Positions 24,491 to 37,165 of a DNA stretch of 64,000 nucleotides are shown here, piece by piece. The position numbers and the translations under genes are program-made. The stretch comes from Brasenia schreberi (Eukaryota > Streptophyta > Magnoliopsida > Nymphaeales > Cabombaceae), in contig JAYKKT010000087.1 of the NCBI GenBank assembly GCA_036023115.1, forward strand, positions 12,354,001-12,418,000, given 5' to 3'. Positions within the stretch are counted from its first letter, which is position 1, and the number at the start of each line of letters is the position of its first letter. Under the pieces are notes generated by a model. That model was not told the DNA's origin and did no database searches. It saw only the letters and a program-made list of their open reading frames with translations.

Positions 24491-24647
24491 TACTCCTAGC
24501 ATGACATGTCACATAATTACCTTAAGAGATTAGCTTCTCGGGATCAATATTCTTTGTCTAGTTCTTTGACTTATCCATAGTTTTAATAGCTTGATGAAAT
24601 ATCATACAATAGCCCACGTCTATATGCAGTAATGAAAAAGAGTTTCG

Positions 24648-24785
24648 GATGCTCAAGGAGGTATGGCTCATTGGTTACTCCTGAGAGAAGGTCGGGAGTT
24701 CAATACCCAAACATGCATCAGGTAGGGCGTATGTCTGACCCCCTCTTTTTTTTGGGGGGTTACAATAGAAGGCTGAAGCCTAACA
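24648..24785 (+). mobile_element. tRNA-derived SINE-like copy
   Basis: Box-A-like TATGGCTCATTGGTTACTCC, box-B-like GGAGTTCAATACCCAA, then a CT-rich 3' part and GGGGGGTTACAATAGAAGGC, shared with the copies at 1962 and 48190. Confidence 0.65.
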
Positions 24786-26644
24786 CACACATGCATGCAC
24801 CCTCTGAAAATGAACTCTACATCAGCATCAACAATGATGCTAGAGGGTCCTACCATTGAGGTAACGCTTTGGGTGCTGCTTGACCTTTTTATAGAAAAGG
24901 AACACTATTACATAAATGAGCTCATTTGTTCGTGTGCTGGTGTCAAATTGAGGATGATGATGACTAGCCAATGTATCAAGGATCACTCATATTTTTCATG
25001 ATAAAAAAGGTTATAAAGGTGTTTGCAAAATTCTAAAGACAATCTTATTTCATGACTACAATAAATAAAAGAAAAGTCACTCATACTTAATATTAAATTG
25101 TGAGGAATTTCATAAGTGTATATATATATATATATATTTGTGTATGTATGTATGTCATGCTAAAAAAAAAAAAGATAATGCAAGTGACGACTATGAGTTT
25201 TAATTTAAGTAAGTACACTTATTTTTATAATACTTTTTTTATGTAAATTAATAATAAAATTTCCTTCAACATAAACCAAACCTTTTTTTTATTGCGACAA
25301 TAAGAGCCAAGCTCGGACTTCTCAACTATAAAACTGAAAATGTTAAAATAAATTAGAATATATAGCAAATTGCTAGCTGTTTACAATAAATAAGGGGTAG
25401 ATGGCTCGACCTAATCAATAATAATTAACAAAAAAAAGAACAAGAGTACCAATTATTCTATAGGTACAATAGCTTTTCAGAATTCGTGGCTTCTCTATGG
25501 ACCATAAAAATGAAGGGACTAGATCTGCTAGAAATCTTGCAAACAAGCACCAAGTCCTTTTCTTATCGTTGCTTGCGATTGCAAGACAGCTGTCCGAGTT
25601 GGCTAGTATCTGGTCCATTAGTTCGGGGTCAATTTGTCATGGTCCGTTGGATTTTCGGACCGGACCTACTTATTAATGGGTTGGGTTACTCTGCCTGTGT
25701 CTCTGTTAATGAGTGTTTAATTATTGCTTTTTTGAAATATGAATATAATAATAATAATAATTTTTCATCATTTTTTTAAACTTTCAATTTTTTAAAATTA
25801 TATTCATCTTACCAAAAAGCAATGAATCATATATATTAACTTATAGAATACCGGAGCCAAGAAATGAACACTCATTTCTTCTACCGGGCACTAAAACGCT
25901 ACATGTATCAAAGGATGAAATAGTCTGAGCCAAGGAGATCTTCCCGGATAGGAAGGCAGTTGCCAACCGCAGCAGCCCCACAAATAATTTCTCATAAATA
26001 GAAACAGAAATTAAAACTGCTATTAAGAAATATATGACGAGCCTGAAACCGTGCTTGGGTCTGCTGTGGATCCTCTGACACGAGACACGACCTGCCAAGT
26101 GAAGCCATCTTCTTTGGCTTTCGTGGCCAAGCGCAACAAATTATCACTGAACTAACACGCACACGTGCACACACTCACAAACAAACACGTGCCCGCACAC
26201 ACACACACCAACTCGGTTCAGCTCAGCTTGTAAAAGGATGGGAAATTAGTAACGTGTGATTACCCAAAGAAAGCATGGCTTTAGATTAAAAAAATACAAA
26301 TAAGAATGTAAAAGTTCTTATTGAAATGCATTTATTGGGTCAAAAAGCCATGGTTTTGAGCTGAATGGGAGTAGGTGAAGCCAGTTGACCAATGTTATTA
26401 CTTCAGTACTCGGTTCCATCTGAAAGGAATGTGCAATGAATGAGAAGGTGCTAGGCTAGGACTGGCATTAACAAACTCCCCAGCTGGTGGGTCCGGATCC
26501 AGACTAATTTGAGCTGGACCACCATCAGTAGCTTGTCCTTGGATCATCATTCCTTTTTTTTTTCGGTTTCCCTTTTAAGGCTAATATATTATTAGGAAAA
26601 ATATAATGCATAACGAGATATTCCAGTGAAAGTAGAAGCAGTCC

Positions 26645-26790
26645 ACAGCACAAGTAAGAGGGGGGTCGACTCACAAGTTAAAGGTCATGAGTTTGATACT
26701 CGGAGGATGCATGTACCAAGAAGGTTGAGTAGTCATTGAGCTCAAATGGGATTTATATGTCACTGCAACTTGATAAGAAGGGTGCATTTT
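26645..26790 (+). mobile_element. tRNA-derived SINE-like copy
   Basis: Weak box A (AAGTAAGAGGGGGGTCGACTC) and a box-B-like CATGAGTTTGATACTCGG, then ATGCATGTACC. Diverged. Confidence 0.5.
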
Positions 26791-26907
26791 GCTGCTTGAG
26801 TTCCAGAGAGGAGCTCATGAATTTCGTTCACAACAGAAAAAAAATGTCAGATTTGTAAAAAAAATATTTCATTGAATAATAGCTCCATAAAGTAAAGCAG
26901 CATGTTG

Positions 26908-27015
26908 CACCCAGAGCATTAGCTCACCTGGCAGGACTCAGGACTGTCCCACACGTAGGTCGCGAGTTCAATTTCTCCAGGGCTGTGTGTGCTTGTGTTA
27001 GGCGTCTGCATCCTG
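26908..27015 (+). mobile_element. tRNA-derived SINE-like copy
   Basis: Box-A-like TTAGCTCACCTGGCAGGAC and box-B-like GTCGCGAGTTCAATTTCTCC, followed by a TG-rich part. The A-to-B spacing fits a tRNA-derived head. Confidence 0.55.
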
Positions 27016-28950
27016 TTGTCACTAGGAAATAAGTGTTTGATCTTTGGATTCGTGCATTGGACAAGACACCAACATTTAGCACAAACACCAAAATTAGACT
27101 TTGGCGACACGGACACTTCGTGTCCCTTTGGCTGTTATTTATTGCACAAGAGAAGCCGTATCTCGTATCAATTTAATGCATCGCTGTGATAGATCTTAGC
27201 ATTAATTTAGCTCTCTTATCGTACAAACTGGACATTAGATATAAGAGGAATAAGCTTTCATTTTCACCATTGCATGACTGTTCGCCATGAATAGTTTCAA
27301 GCACAATTCCACGAGTGGCATCCGACTCTCGAACCTGAACGTACCCTCTGTGAGTCGAACCCCTCGCGTTGCACTTCTTCTTAGCCCAAAAAAGCACACT
27401 TCTATTGAAACACATGCTCATAAGTATAATGTCTGGAAATATTCACTAATTAAGGTAAGAAACGCTGCTAATGCATACTGCTTTTCATCGTCTTCATGAG
27501 GTAGAATTGCCTCCAAAACTCGGCACTGATCAGCCGAAAGCATGCCGGAGTCCGGGAATCCAACACTGAAATGGAAGTACAATCGAATGGACTACGGTAC
27601 TGCGGCATGTCCTCGTCAATGGTAGTTTTGTGTTCACCCACATAGGAGATGTAGATATACCAAAGAGAAACATGCACATGTACTCCTAGCAGTCGCAATC
27701 TCTAGATAAACAACCACAACCAGCAATAGCAGGATGATCACAACTCGCTAGATAGAGGACAATTCATGAAGTCTTACGTATAACCAGTGGGAACCAACCT
27801 TGTCAAATTGGCATTTTAACACTCTAACAACATGATGATTCTTGTTGCATCATAATTTTTAAGCTCGTCGATAAAATACCCTTGGCTATGTTCTTTGGCA
27901 AGCAAGTTTTGAAAATATTTTGGAAAATAATTTAAACAAAATCATGCTCAACCAATTTATTTCAGGACATGCAATGCTACTAAGGCACTCAGTTAAATGC
28001 AATAACCAACAATTAACCCATGCAGTTCTCTAATCTGGCATAAACTTTGGAGCTCTTGGTATCATTTACTCCAAATGTTCTTGTCAAAATAACTCAACTC
28101 TGCTCATGTAAGAGGTTACCCTTGTAACTTCAGTCACAAGCTCGAGTAAAGGTTGAATTGGATATCTGATAGTCAACGTAAAACTTTGTTGGCCTAAATG
28201 AGTGTGGTGTTCTCAATATGAATGCACTAGATTTCATCCGACATGTGAAGTTAAGGATGCTTGTTGCAAGTATAATACATGTTTATTATTCGTCGGCCGG
28301 AAGAGGCTCTTCGGACATTGAACTTCATCGGGTGGAACCAATATTTCGGATGCTAGTTTCATGATCCATGATTGATGCAAATAAAGAACTTGAACTGTCG
28401 AACATTTCGCGTTTCATGGAATTTGTAGGTCAAGAGGATAAAGGAGGTGCACCTTTTTTTTGTTCTCCTCGGCACACACATTTAGCTCTTCGACCGGTTC
28501 AAAACTAGGTGAGAAAACATTTCCATCTTGCAATGCAAATACAAAGCTTCCAAGATGATGGAACTTTGTTTCTCAGGACAGGGTGTTCGGGGCCTGAAAG
28601 TTTCATGAGGTTTGACAAAATCCCACAATGGCGACACGAAGTTCTGAAACACAAATCGTTAGATGAAATTGAGAATTTGATCAAAATGACACCAGATGCA
28701 TAAACAAAATTCCTCGTCAAAGCGCGCGCAAGTCCCAAGTTTGAAAGACTCGCGGTGACATAAAATGGGAAAAGATTGCTCTCCGATTCCCTGCATAAAA
28801 GTTTGAGAAAGTATTTTAACCCTCCTGCGTTTGGATCGGTGAATCTTGGAAAAGAGGAAATCACGAAGCCAAGTTGCAGAGCTGCATTAAATGATAAAAC
28901 AACCGTTTTCTTCTTCTTGTTGTAGAGATTGGAGTTTTGGGGGCTGAGGA

Positions 28951-31900
28951 ATGTGGAGTGGTTGGGACTTTTGGGTGGATGAAGCGCTGAAGAGGTTGGA
29001 TAGTAGGAAGGTTGTTCGTTCTTTGAGACCGATCTTCGTTTCTTGTGGAGAAACGAGAACCAAGTCGGGTTTTGAAGGACAGGGGGCGGAGGAATTGGAG
29101 ACGTTCAATGGCCCGCGAGAGTGGGATAGATCGGCGGTGGAGATCGCGATAAAGGATTCAACGTTCCGCCAATGGATGGAGGATTCACCGAGCTTAGGTT
29201 ACCCCTCCCCTTTTTCTCTCTCCTCACACACACGCATCGTTGAGTAAAAATCGGGTTTGGTGTGAGTTGGTTTTCGGCATTCCTGGAGTTATGTCTCGTG
29301 ATCTTGTTCTCTCTCTGTGTGCGTGTGTGCATGCGTCCGTTCATGTGTATGTGTATATGATAGTCTGATTGGTTTTTACGTCCGTCTTTCATTCAGAAAC
29401 AAACAAAACTGCCTGGGAAATTGAGTTGACATTTGATTGGGATGCCAAAGGAAACTCGAACACATCCCGGTTTAACCATAGCATTATTGTTTTCACTGCA
29501 AGATCGAAGTGTGAATTTGATCCCAACCGGAAAGAAAACAAGCGAAGAATCTTTAATGTATTTTTAGTGATTTGTAGCGCAAATTGTTTCCAGCGATCAT
29601 AACCAAATACTCGAATTGAGCCTCACTTTATAGTGATAGAACTTAACATGTACTTTAATAATTTGTGGTGCATACAGTTGGTGTGAGTATTTTTGGCGAT
29701 GATATAAAAATAGAGGAAAAATTATTTCATGTAATTTGGGAGCTAAGCAGCTATTAAGAGTATCAATAATTTCTATCCATGTATTCAAAGGAACGAAGTC
29801 AAAGAAGATGTTAAACTTATGAAAGGTTGCTAAATATATAAGGGATCACTTAATGTAGAGAAACCAAGAGATGTTTAAGGAATGAAGAAAGAGTCTACAT
29901 GTAAGAACAAGAAAGACTTAATTATGTAAATTATTGAGACATGAAGTTGATGAGCCATAATATAAAATTATTATGAGAAAACTTTTATGTAAAGGTTGAT
30001 ACAATTATCGAGTATAATGGAGAACAAATTTGGATTTATGCCAATAAGCCCTTTTGAAACTTCTTCTAAAATATTTTAGAGTAAAAAAGAAGACTCTTCT
30101 TTAGAAAAAGATTATCTTAGAGTGTGAAAACATATCTTTTTGGAGAATTTTGAAAAAGAGAGGTATCCTATTGATATGCATGGTGGTGCGCAAACTTATG
30201 ACTAACATATTTTTTTGAAGTTAATATTAGATTATATTAAGAATCAACTTTAAGTCTATATTTGTTTATCTTAGTTATTGATGAGTTAACAAAGCATATT
30301 TAAAACAAGTATCTATTTGTGTATGTTATTCACGGATGAGTCTAAAGAAAAAGTTAACAAGAAAATGAAAGTATAGAGAGAAACATTAAAAAACAAAGAC
30401 TTTTAACTTAATAGAATAAAAATAGAATATATAAAATGCAAGTTTAGTCATTTGGTTATTACAAATGACATGAGTTAAGATGGTATACATTGCATCCCTT
30501 AAAAAGAAAGTTTTAAGTACTTGGGTCATCTGCTAAAAAGAAAGTTAAGATGGAAAAATTGATAACGATGTTGCACATACAAGTTGGATAAAATTGAGAA
30601 GTGCATTAAATATTTTATGTCACAAGAAGATGCCATTAAATTTGAAAGATAAATATTAAAGAGAAACAATTAAGCCTGCTATTTATATGATTCTAAGTTT
30701 TGGACAATTAAACATCAACATGTATAAAAGATGTCCGTGATAGAAATGAAGATGCTAAGATAGATGTAGCATCACACAAGTAAAGATCCTATTCATAATG
30801 AGGTTATCAAAAATAAATTGGGAGTAACACCTATAGATGATAAAATAAGGGAATTATTTAAGATGATTTGAATACATGAAAAATTGACTAAAGGATATTC
30901 TAAGGCATGAGTAACTAGAGTGTGAAAATGTTAAAAGAGGATGATGAATACCATAAAAGTGTTGAAATGAAACAATAAAGAATCATCCAGTTTTTTTTTA
31001 GCTAAGTGTTAGCATGGCACATATTGATCTCTATGAAAAAATATTTCATATATCCAACACCATCTTGTATGAGAAAAGGCTTATTTATTATTTGTGGTGC
31101 ACATTGTTGTAGTGATTTGTGGTGCACAAAGGAAGAATCTTAAGATGTATCCACAGTCTCAGAAGCCATCCAGGCTGGTGTCTTCTGATAAGTTCAAAGA
31201 TAATGAAGTTGGTCGAGAGACTTTTTATTTAAATTTGGGTGACCCTTTAGCACCTCTCTTGTGAACTAGGCAGAGTTGAAAAGACCATCCCACTACAATG
31301 TATATGCATGTTTGATCATGTGTGGTGTACCATATGATTCAATGACGTATGGCTAGAAAGTGGGCATCTATTTTCACCCACCTTTCTTTTGTGAGGAAAA
31401 TGCTACCGTCCTATTGCTAGTCGCAAATGAGAGCCACCAAGGGTGTCTGATGATACTTTATTGAGAGATGTTATGTTTCTATGAAGACACTTCATTGCGA
31501 TTTTTCTTTTTTGATATCAGCTGGAAAACCAGACGCAATAACTGTGATTCCATCTTGCCTCTAAAGCATATGCTACCCCATCATCGCACCTCTGGAGTGT
31601 TAAAACATGTAATAGGTACGGGCCACTAGGGGCCATAAATAATCTTGGCCTGGCCAGGCCACTAGGGCTCTGGCCAAGGCCTTAGGGCCCCAAACTAGCC
31701 ATTGACACACTCTCTCCCTCTTAACCTCACCTCGTTGCTCGAATTTAATTTTCTCTTGCTCTATAAACAGAGTTCATTCATTTTGGATATTTGGTTTATG
31801 TGTTTGAACACCAAGTATTTGGTGTATTTGGCATATTGATCTCTTAGTGATTCTTGGTTTGTGATTCGATGAAGACCCTTCGAACAAGTTGAAGAGCTAC

Positions 31901-33444
31901 TCTTACATGGTATAAAAGCATACTTGTAAGAATATCACAAAACTTGTCTTTCTAAGAAATTGAAGAAAAAATGAAGTGTTTTGTTGCTTGCTTGACCCAA
32001 ATTGCTATTAAAGTTAAATAAGAATAATTAAAAAGTATTTTTTGTCAAAAGATTATTGAGATTACGTCAATAACACTATGCAAGTGCCAAATTTGAAAAT
32101 TGATGGGCTTGATAAGATCATATCATCAAGGCTCAAGAAAATTACAAACAAACTTGGGGTTTGCTCTACTTTTGCAGCTTCTCTTATTGTGGCAAGCCGG
32201 AAAATGCTTTGGAAGTTAGTTGGCGAGTTTTCTTCATTTGCCCAATTTCAGATATCAAGCCCTATAATTTTGTTGGTTGTAAGGACTGAAGAAATGGCGC
32301 TTCTCGCCAGCAGGTCTCTCTCTCTCTCTCATTCATGTATGTTATTTGAGAACATGACACTCCATATGCATGTGTGCTTAAAATTCTGAGATACTAAAAG
32401 ATTAATAGAGTTTGCTGTAACTGGATCCAATAGGCATTTGCTGAAATCCGGTTTTCATGTCACCGCAATTAGACCACCACAGTAGTCTCAAATTCATGCA
32501 GGTAACTGTCTTGTGTTTTTTCTGTTCCCAACAATTTATCCTGTCACCTATCCATCATCAATTAGAAAGAAACATTATTAAGATTTGTTGACTCTCTCTT
32601 TGTTTTCATACATGGGAGAAAAAATTAACATATCATGTAAATCAATGTCCCAATTTCACCAAACTCTTTCAAGCATGTGCTTGAAATGCATAAATGTGTT
32701 GAAGTACCACGGAATTCATAGACCCCACATAAAAAAGGTTTATGAGAAACTTGCGTAGGTATACAATGGGTACAAAAAAGTTTCCTTTGCAGTGTGTAGT
32801 GGTGTGGTTTCAAAAGTAAAGGGTTTCTAAGAAAACTTTATACAACCTCTAAAAGATTTTTTATGAGTCACAATGTATAATCTACAGTGATTTAAAATGT
32901 TTATTTGATCACACAATGTTGTATTATCGCATCTTTTACAAAAAGAGAATGCTCAAAATTATCAAGAGCAATATGTACTAGTAAAAGAATCGTTTTCATG
33001 TAGAGATGTCCACTGGGATGTGTTCAACATCAATTTATAACACAATGGTACAAGTTTCAAGTGGAGAATTATGTTAACTTTCTTGGTAACTAAATAAGTT
33101 ACTTGAATGTAGTACTTTGATTGCAGTTTTTGGAATGAGATTTGGTAATTGGAGAACAATGTAAATTTTCTTAGTAACTGAATATCTTACTTGAACCCAT
33201 GCTACTTGTGTTTCTTGAAAAGAGATTCATACCACCGGTACACTTGGTAGAGGAAACTCTAGGAAGTACACTGTTCCGTTGACACTATGGTAGATATAGT
33301 CATTCTCCTTTATACACAGTTTCACGGAATTACATCACTGTTCTTAGTGTAAATGCTCATACCACAGAAGATGTGAAAAAGCTCGCTCTTGCACTCTCCT
33401 CTTGCATCATGACAACAGCTGGTGGTATCTTAGCCAAAATGTAA
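28951..33444 (+). pseudogene. KAPA synthase (BIOF) pseudogene, catalytic core missing
   Basis: Plant 8-amino-7-oxononanoate synthase is a PLP enzyme that joins pimeloyl thioester and alanine early in biotin synthesis. The N-terminal exon (28951 to about 29197) reads WDFWVDEALKRLDSRKVVRS, then RSLRPI and REWDRSAVEIAI with WM near its end, as in the family. C-terminal exons follow at 32252-32313 (ISSPIILLVVRTEE to LASR), 32434-32501 (HLLKSGFHVTAIRPP) and about 33320-33444 (AHTTEDVKKLALALSSC), with splice sites kept, so the copy is not processed. Between them I find none of the large PLP-binding domain, only vague remnants before 32252 and a decayed LINE. One base is missing after RPP (32475 area), and small indels precede AHTTEDV. 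A working copy must lie elsewhere if the plant makes its own biotin. Confidence 0.75.
29690..31092 (+). mobile_element. Decayed RTE LINE copy
   Basis: Collinear with the intact copy from about 6405 to 8030: it begins GATGATATAAAAATAGAGGA, includes GGAGAACAAATTTGGATTTATGCC (split by changes) and ends CATCTTGTATGAGAAAAGGC. It carries many stops, gaps and substitutions, so it is much older than the copy at 6010. ATTTGTGGTGCA followed by YA occurs just before (29662) and just after (31090), a probable target duplication. It lies in the place of the missing middle of the BIOF pseudogene. Confidence 0.85.
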
Positions 33445-33884
33445 CCCAAAGAAACAAAGAAAGCTGATTTTAAAGTCCGATACTGCCCTTCTTCATCAGA
33501 TATCAGATAGATTTGCCGAGCCGGAACTCCACCTGCCATGCAGCACTGCTACACTCAAAAAGGGCGGCCGTCGACCGAAAAGCTAATGGATTTGGGGAAG
33601 AGAACACTCTGATCAATCTTTTGCATGCTTCCAATATCCATGAAAGCTCTTCATCAAGAATGCACAATTTTCTCGGTGTAGATTCTTTGCAAGTTGGACC
33701 TATTATCTTCATTTAATCATTTTTTAGTTTTCGGCATGGTGATCATACTGGTCACAATCTGAATTAAAGATGATTTTGATAATGTTGGTTAGTTAGATAA
33801 GATGGTTTTAGAATGTGAAACTTTGGACCAACAGAATACTGAAAATCGTGGTGGTAAAACCTGAAGTATGTGTGGCTGCTCAGA

Positions 33885-34010
33885 AGGGCACAACAGGATG
33901 GTTAGGGGGTTCGACCGTCTAATGGGGGTCAGGAGTTTGATACCCAGGTGTGCACCTGGTACTGGTAGGCATGGTTCTGCCTTTACCCTAGCATTCTTAT
34001 AAAAGAAGCC
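33885..34010 (+). mobile_element. tRNA-derived SINE-like copy
   Basis: Box-A-like ACAACAGGATGGTTAGGGGG, box-B-like CAGGAGTTTGATACCCAGG, then TGCACCTGGTACTGGTAGGC and a 3' end CTTATAAAAGAAGCC. Confidence 0.65.
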
Positions 34011-34154
34011 ATGAGTGTGTTATTGCGTCCTCTTTTTTGCAGATTAAAGATGCAAAATGAAACAAAATCAGATGAAGTACTCTAACATAAACTGCAATAT
34101 ATTTTTAAGTATTAAACATCCCAAGATGTAATTTGACTCACTTGAAATGGTCCT

Positions 34155-34300
34155 TTTTTTATCAATAGGCAAGATGGGGCTAGGCAGACCCCTATCAGAT
34201 GCACATCGGGTATTGAACTCCTGACCTTGTGTCAGAAAATGCAACCCCCTAACCAGCAACCTACAATCCCTTTGGGCACTTTGACATAGCCATTGCACCA
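34155..34300 (-). mobile_element. tRNA-derived SINE-like copy
   Basis: On the minus strand: GGTTGCTGGTTAGGGGGTTG, then CAGGAGTTCAATACCCG and GATGTGCATCTGATAGGGG. Opposite in orientation to the copy at 33885, about 150 bases away. Confidence 0.65.
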
Positions 34301-34309
34301 TGCATATGT

Positions 34310-34745
34310 AGAGGTGTGCATCGGTTGGTTCAGTTCAATATTCAAGCTGAATTGAATTAACTAAAAACCGAACCAAATTGAAGTGAATTATTTCAGTCGG
34401 TTCAATTTGATTATTCGGTTTGGGTTTGATAGTTGAATTCTAAGATATATATCTTAGATAACTGTGCGATTCATCATTCATTTGAAGTCCCTAAATATGA
34501 GTAGATCATGTGACAGATAGACAACCTTGAATAGCAACTATGTAGCACTAAGATAACATGCTATGCAAAGAGGCTTTATGACCATGACACATTCATTTAT
34601 GAGTTTGGTTATTGGTTTTGGATAATCTGAAACTGAACCAAGCTGATAAACTAAACTTTTATGAAATTGTAAACTGAAACTGATTAAAAATTTTTGGTTC
34701 GGTTCAGTTTAGTTATTCAATTTTAACGAAATAATGCTCACCCCT
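34310..34745. mobile_element. Old hAT-type MITE candidate
   Basis: The left end AGAGGTGTGCATCGGTTGG and right end (reverse complement AGGGGTGAGCAT) resemble the common hAT MITE terminal repeat. The interior is rich in inverted GGTTCAGTT/AACTGAACC-like motifs. No target duplication is visible. Confidence 0.45.
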
Positions 34746-35558
34746 GTGCAAAGGGCTTACTTTTACATGGGTTGCCAATTTTCAGTTTTTTTCTAGATTC
34801 TAAGTATTCATCTAATGTTCAGTGATGCATCAGTTCTGGTGGTTGATCGTATCGTAAGATTACTAGGGGAAGCCATGCAATTGGCTAATCCCTCCCTTTT
34901 GAAATAGCAACTGACTAATATTGATTCTTTTGTAGCACTAAATAAAAGGATTGAACGGTTTTGAGTAATCTAATGTTAGCATTAAAATGGTAATATGAAA
35001 TAGTTGGGCATACTCACGGAAAGGGGGTTGAGTTGTTGGATGCACTATGCCCAACCCAACTTAGTTATAAGGGTTCGATCCGTATTTGGTTTGATTTTCG
35101 TCATCAAACTCACGACTAGGATTTGTGTTACCTGACAACTTCCATTTGCGAGCTGGTGGGCTGACTCAGTAAACAAAGAAGCATGAATTCAATCCTGTTA
35201 TGACATAAATAAAGCAAGCCAAAGACAAAAGATTTCAAAGAACGATCAATTTCAAGGAAAGCAAGGATTCAAATGTAACCAATCTGTTACCAGTTACATG
35301 CAGATGGGACTCGAATATACTGTCTTGTCGGAAAATGCTGTAAGTTCACGGCTTTCACGTGTTGCTGGGTCCCAAAAGATCCAACATGAAAAATACGTGT
35401 TGAGGGAAGAAAATGATATGCACAGTCTAATTTCGTGAGCCCATTTCTTTCTTTCGCATACATGAGCTAAACAGTACGAGATGCCAATCTGTGATGAGAA
35501 ATGTCCATGGATGACAGTGATTTCTTATTATGACGTTGAATTGTTGGTCTCCTTTCAG

Positions 35559-35695
35559 ATTCTGTTCTTGTAAAGTTTGTGAGGTGTGCGGATTCTGGAT
35601 TTGCTACCAATGGGCTTGATCCTTCAAAAGCTTCTAGTGAGGGCCTAGCTGCATCCTCACTGAGACGGATTGATGAACTGTCACAAGTTTCGTAA
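35559..35695 (+). other. Orphan terminal-exon-like open frame
   Basis: A good acceptor (CCTTTCAG at 35551-35558) precedes a 44-codon frame, SVLVKFVRCADSGFATNGLD to SSLRRIDELSQVS, ending in TAA. Composition is clearly coding-like against an AT-rich background. I do not recognise the family and find no upstream partner exon, so it may be the last exon of a broken gene. Confidence 0.35.
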
Positions 35696-36004
35696 ACCTA
35701 ACTTTTGAAGTTTTGGGTGTTCTGCGAGTTTTTTTATGAAAAAACATACTTCTTTACCCACTAGGTCCACACTCTAAAGTGCGAACAGAAAGGAATTGGA
35801 GGATAAACATAGACAAGAAAATACGTACCCTGGGAAACTTTGTTATTGGTATTAGTGTTGCCTGTGATATTTTGATTGGTAAAAGGAGAGGCACCCGCTT
35901 TAGCAACACTTCGTGATACAATTTTCATGAATTATGAGAATATTAAATCTCCTCTCACCTGTGATCAGTGTCTCATTTAGTTTTTGGGCATCAAGAATTG
36001 CATC

Positions 36005-36130
36005 AATTTTGGTAGCTCCAGTGGCAGAGTTGGGAACCATCAAAGGCGTTGGCAGCAGACACCTATGTTCGAACCCCTGACATGGGTTCCAGACGTGCCG
36101 TAGCTTTATGTGGTGGAGCACTTAATTGCA
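36005..36130 (-). mobile_element. tRNA-derived SINE-like copy
   Basis: On the minus strand GGGGTTCGAACATAGG matches box B, followed by GTTCCCAACTCTGCCACTGG. The box A part is weak. Confidence 0.5.
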
Positions 36131-36949
36131 TAGTGGCCTTATATCCTTGCTGCGAGTTGAGCTATGTATATTCTTATTCAGATAATTGCTTCTGAAGATA
36201 AATGCTGTATGATATTAATGTTAACGATAAACATGATGGTTGGTTGGTAGTGTTTTTCTTTTTGTTGGTAATGGTTGAATACTGATCTTATCGCATACTG
36301 ATCATTGATAAGATCATCACAAGTTGAGTCGGGTGCCTTCTTTTTGTTTGACACCCAAAAGTAACTCAATCATCTACCAATATCTTTGGATAAATACCCC
36401 GAGGTTTACCTTGAAGAGGGTCCTAGTTATAGAAGAGACAGAAGAACTAGATTGGTGATTACTTTCCGTTCAACCAAAACCATCTTGTGGTTAATACGGA
36501 ATCAAGTTTTTTTGGCCGTTTGTGTTCGTAGCTACATAATCTAGAAGGTTATTTACATGAGTTTGTTAACTTCATGAATTTATGAATGTACTGAAGATCC
36601 ATTAGCGTGGTAAGAGATCCTTTCAGATAGATACATGTGGTTCTAGCGGAGCTTTTATTTATTAGATCAAATTTCCTACTTGTAGGTTGTTCTTTTGTAT
36701 TGATTATCATGAGGATTTTTACGCTTAATTTCTTATGTAATTGATGGTTGACCACATTTTCTGGCACTTGCCATAGATGTTGAAGTGGGAGGTTGTAGAA
36801 ATAGGAAATCCGAAGGAAGAGAGATACTTGTAAATAAAAAGCAATTCATTGATATCTATTACAGGAAAGGAGTTTATAAAGCTGAACTGCCTTTCACTCC
36901 AGGTGAGTCTATTGGACCTTTTGCTTGTTCTCAAACGAAATTGGGAACA

Positions 36950-37165
36950 ACAACGAAGTCTTTTCCCATACTAGACGGGGTCGACTATATGGATTCTTTT
37001 TCCTTTTTTAGAATCCATGGTAAGTCCGACAAAGTTTTACGTTTGTTGGAAGCCTATCACAACCCTCCTCCTTTATCCGGGCTTGAGACTGGCCATGCAA
37101 GGGTGATCCCTTACATGGGTGGAGTTTTATGCACAACGAAGGAAATCAATAGAATGAACTATTAT
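36950..37165 (-). mobile_element. Short element with an RTE LINE 3' tail
   Basis: The plus strand starts with the inverted RTE tail (CTTTTCCCATACTAGACGGG, GGTCGACTATATGGATTC) and continues into a non-LINE body (AAGTCCGACAAAGTTTTACG, GGAAGCC, CCTCCTCCTTTATCCGGGCT, CATGCAAGGGTGATCCCTTA). The same body-tail junction occurs at 52831-52985. It lies in the first intron of the quinone oxidoreductase pseudogene. Confidence 0.7.

Larger units (their letters stand above)
24790..28950. other. Long spacer with SINE-like copies, no gene seen
   Basis: AT-rich. It contains small (AT)n runs (25117), a CA-rich patch (26155-26205) and the SINE-like copies listed separately. Open frames at 25486-25779, 26989-27189 and 28505-28864 show no recognisable domain or splice partners. 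Confidence 0.4.
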
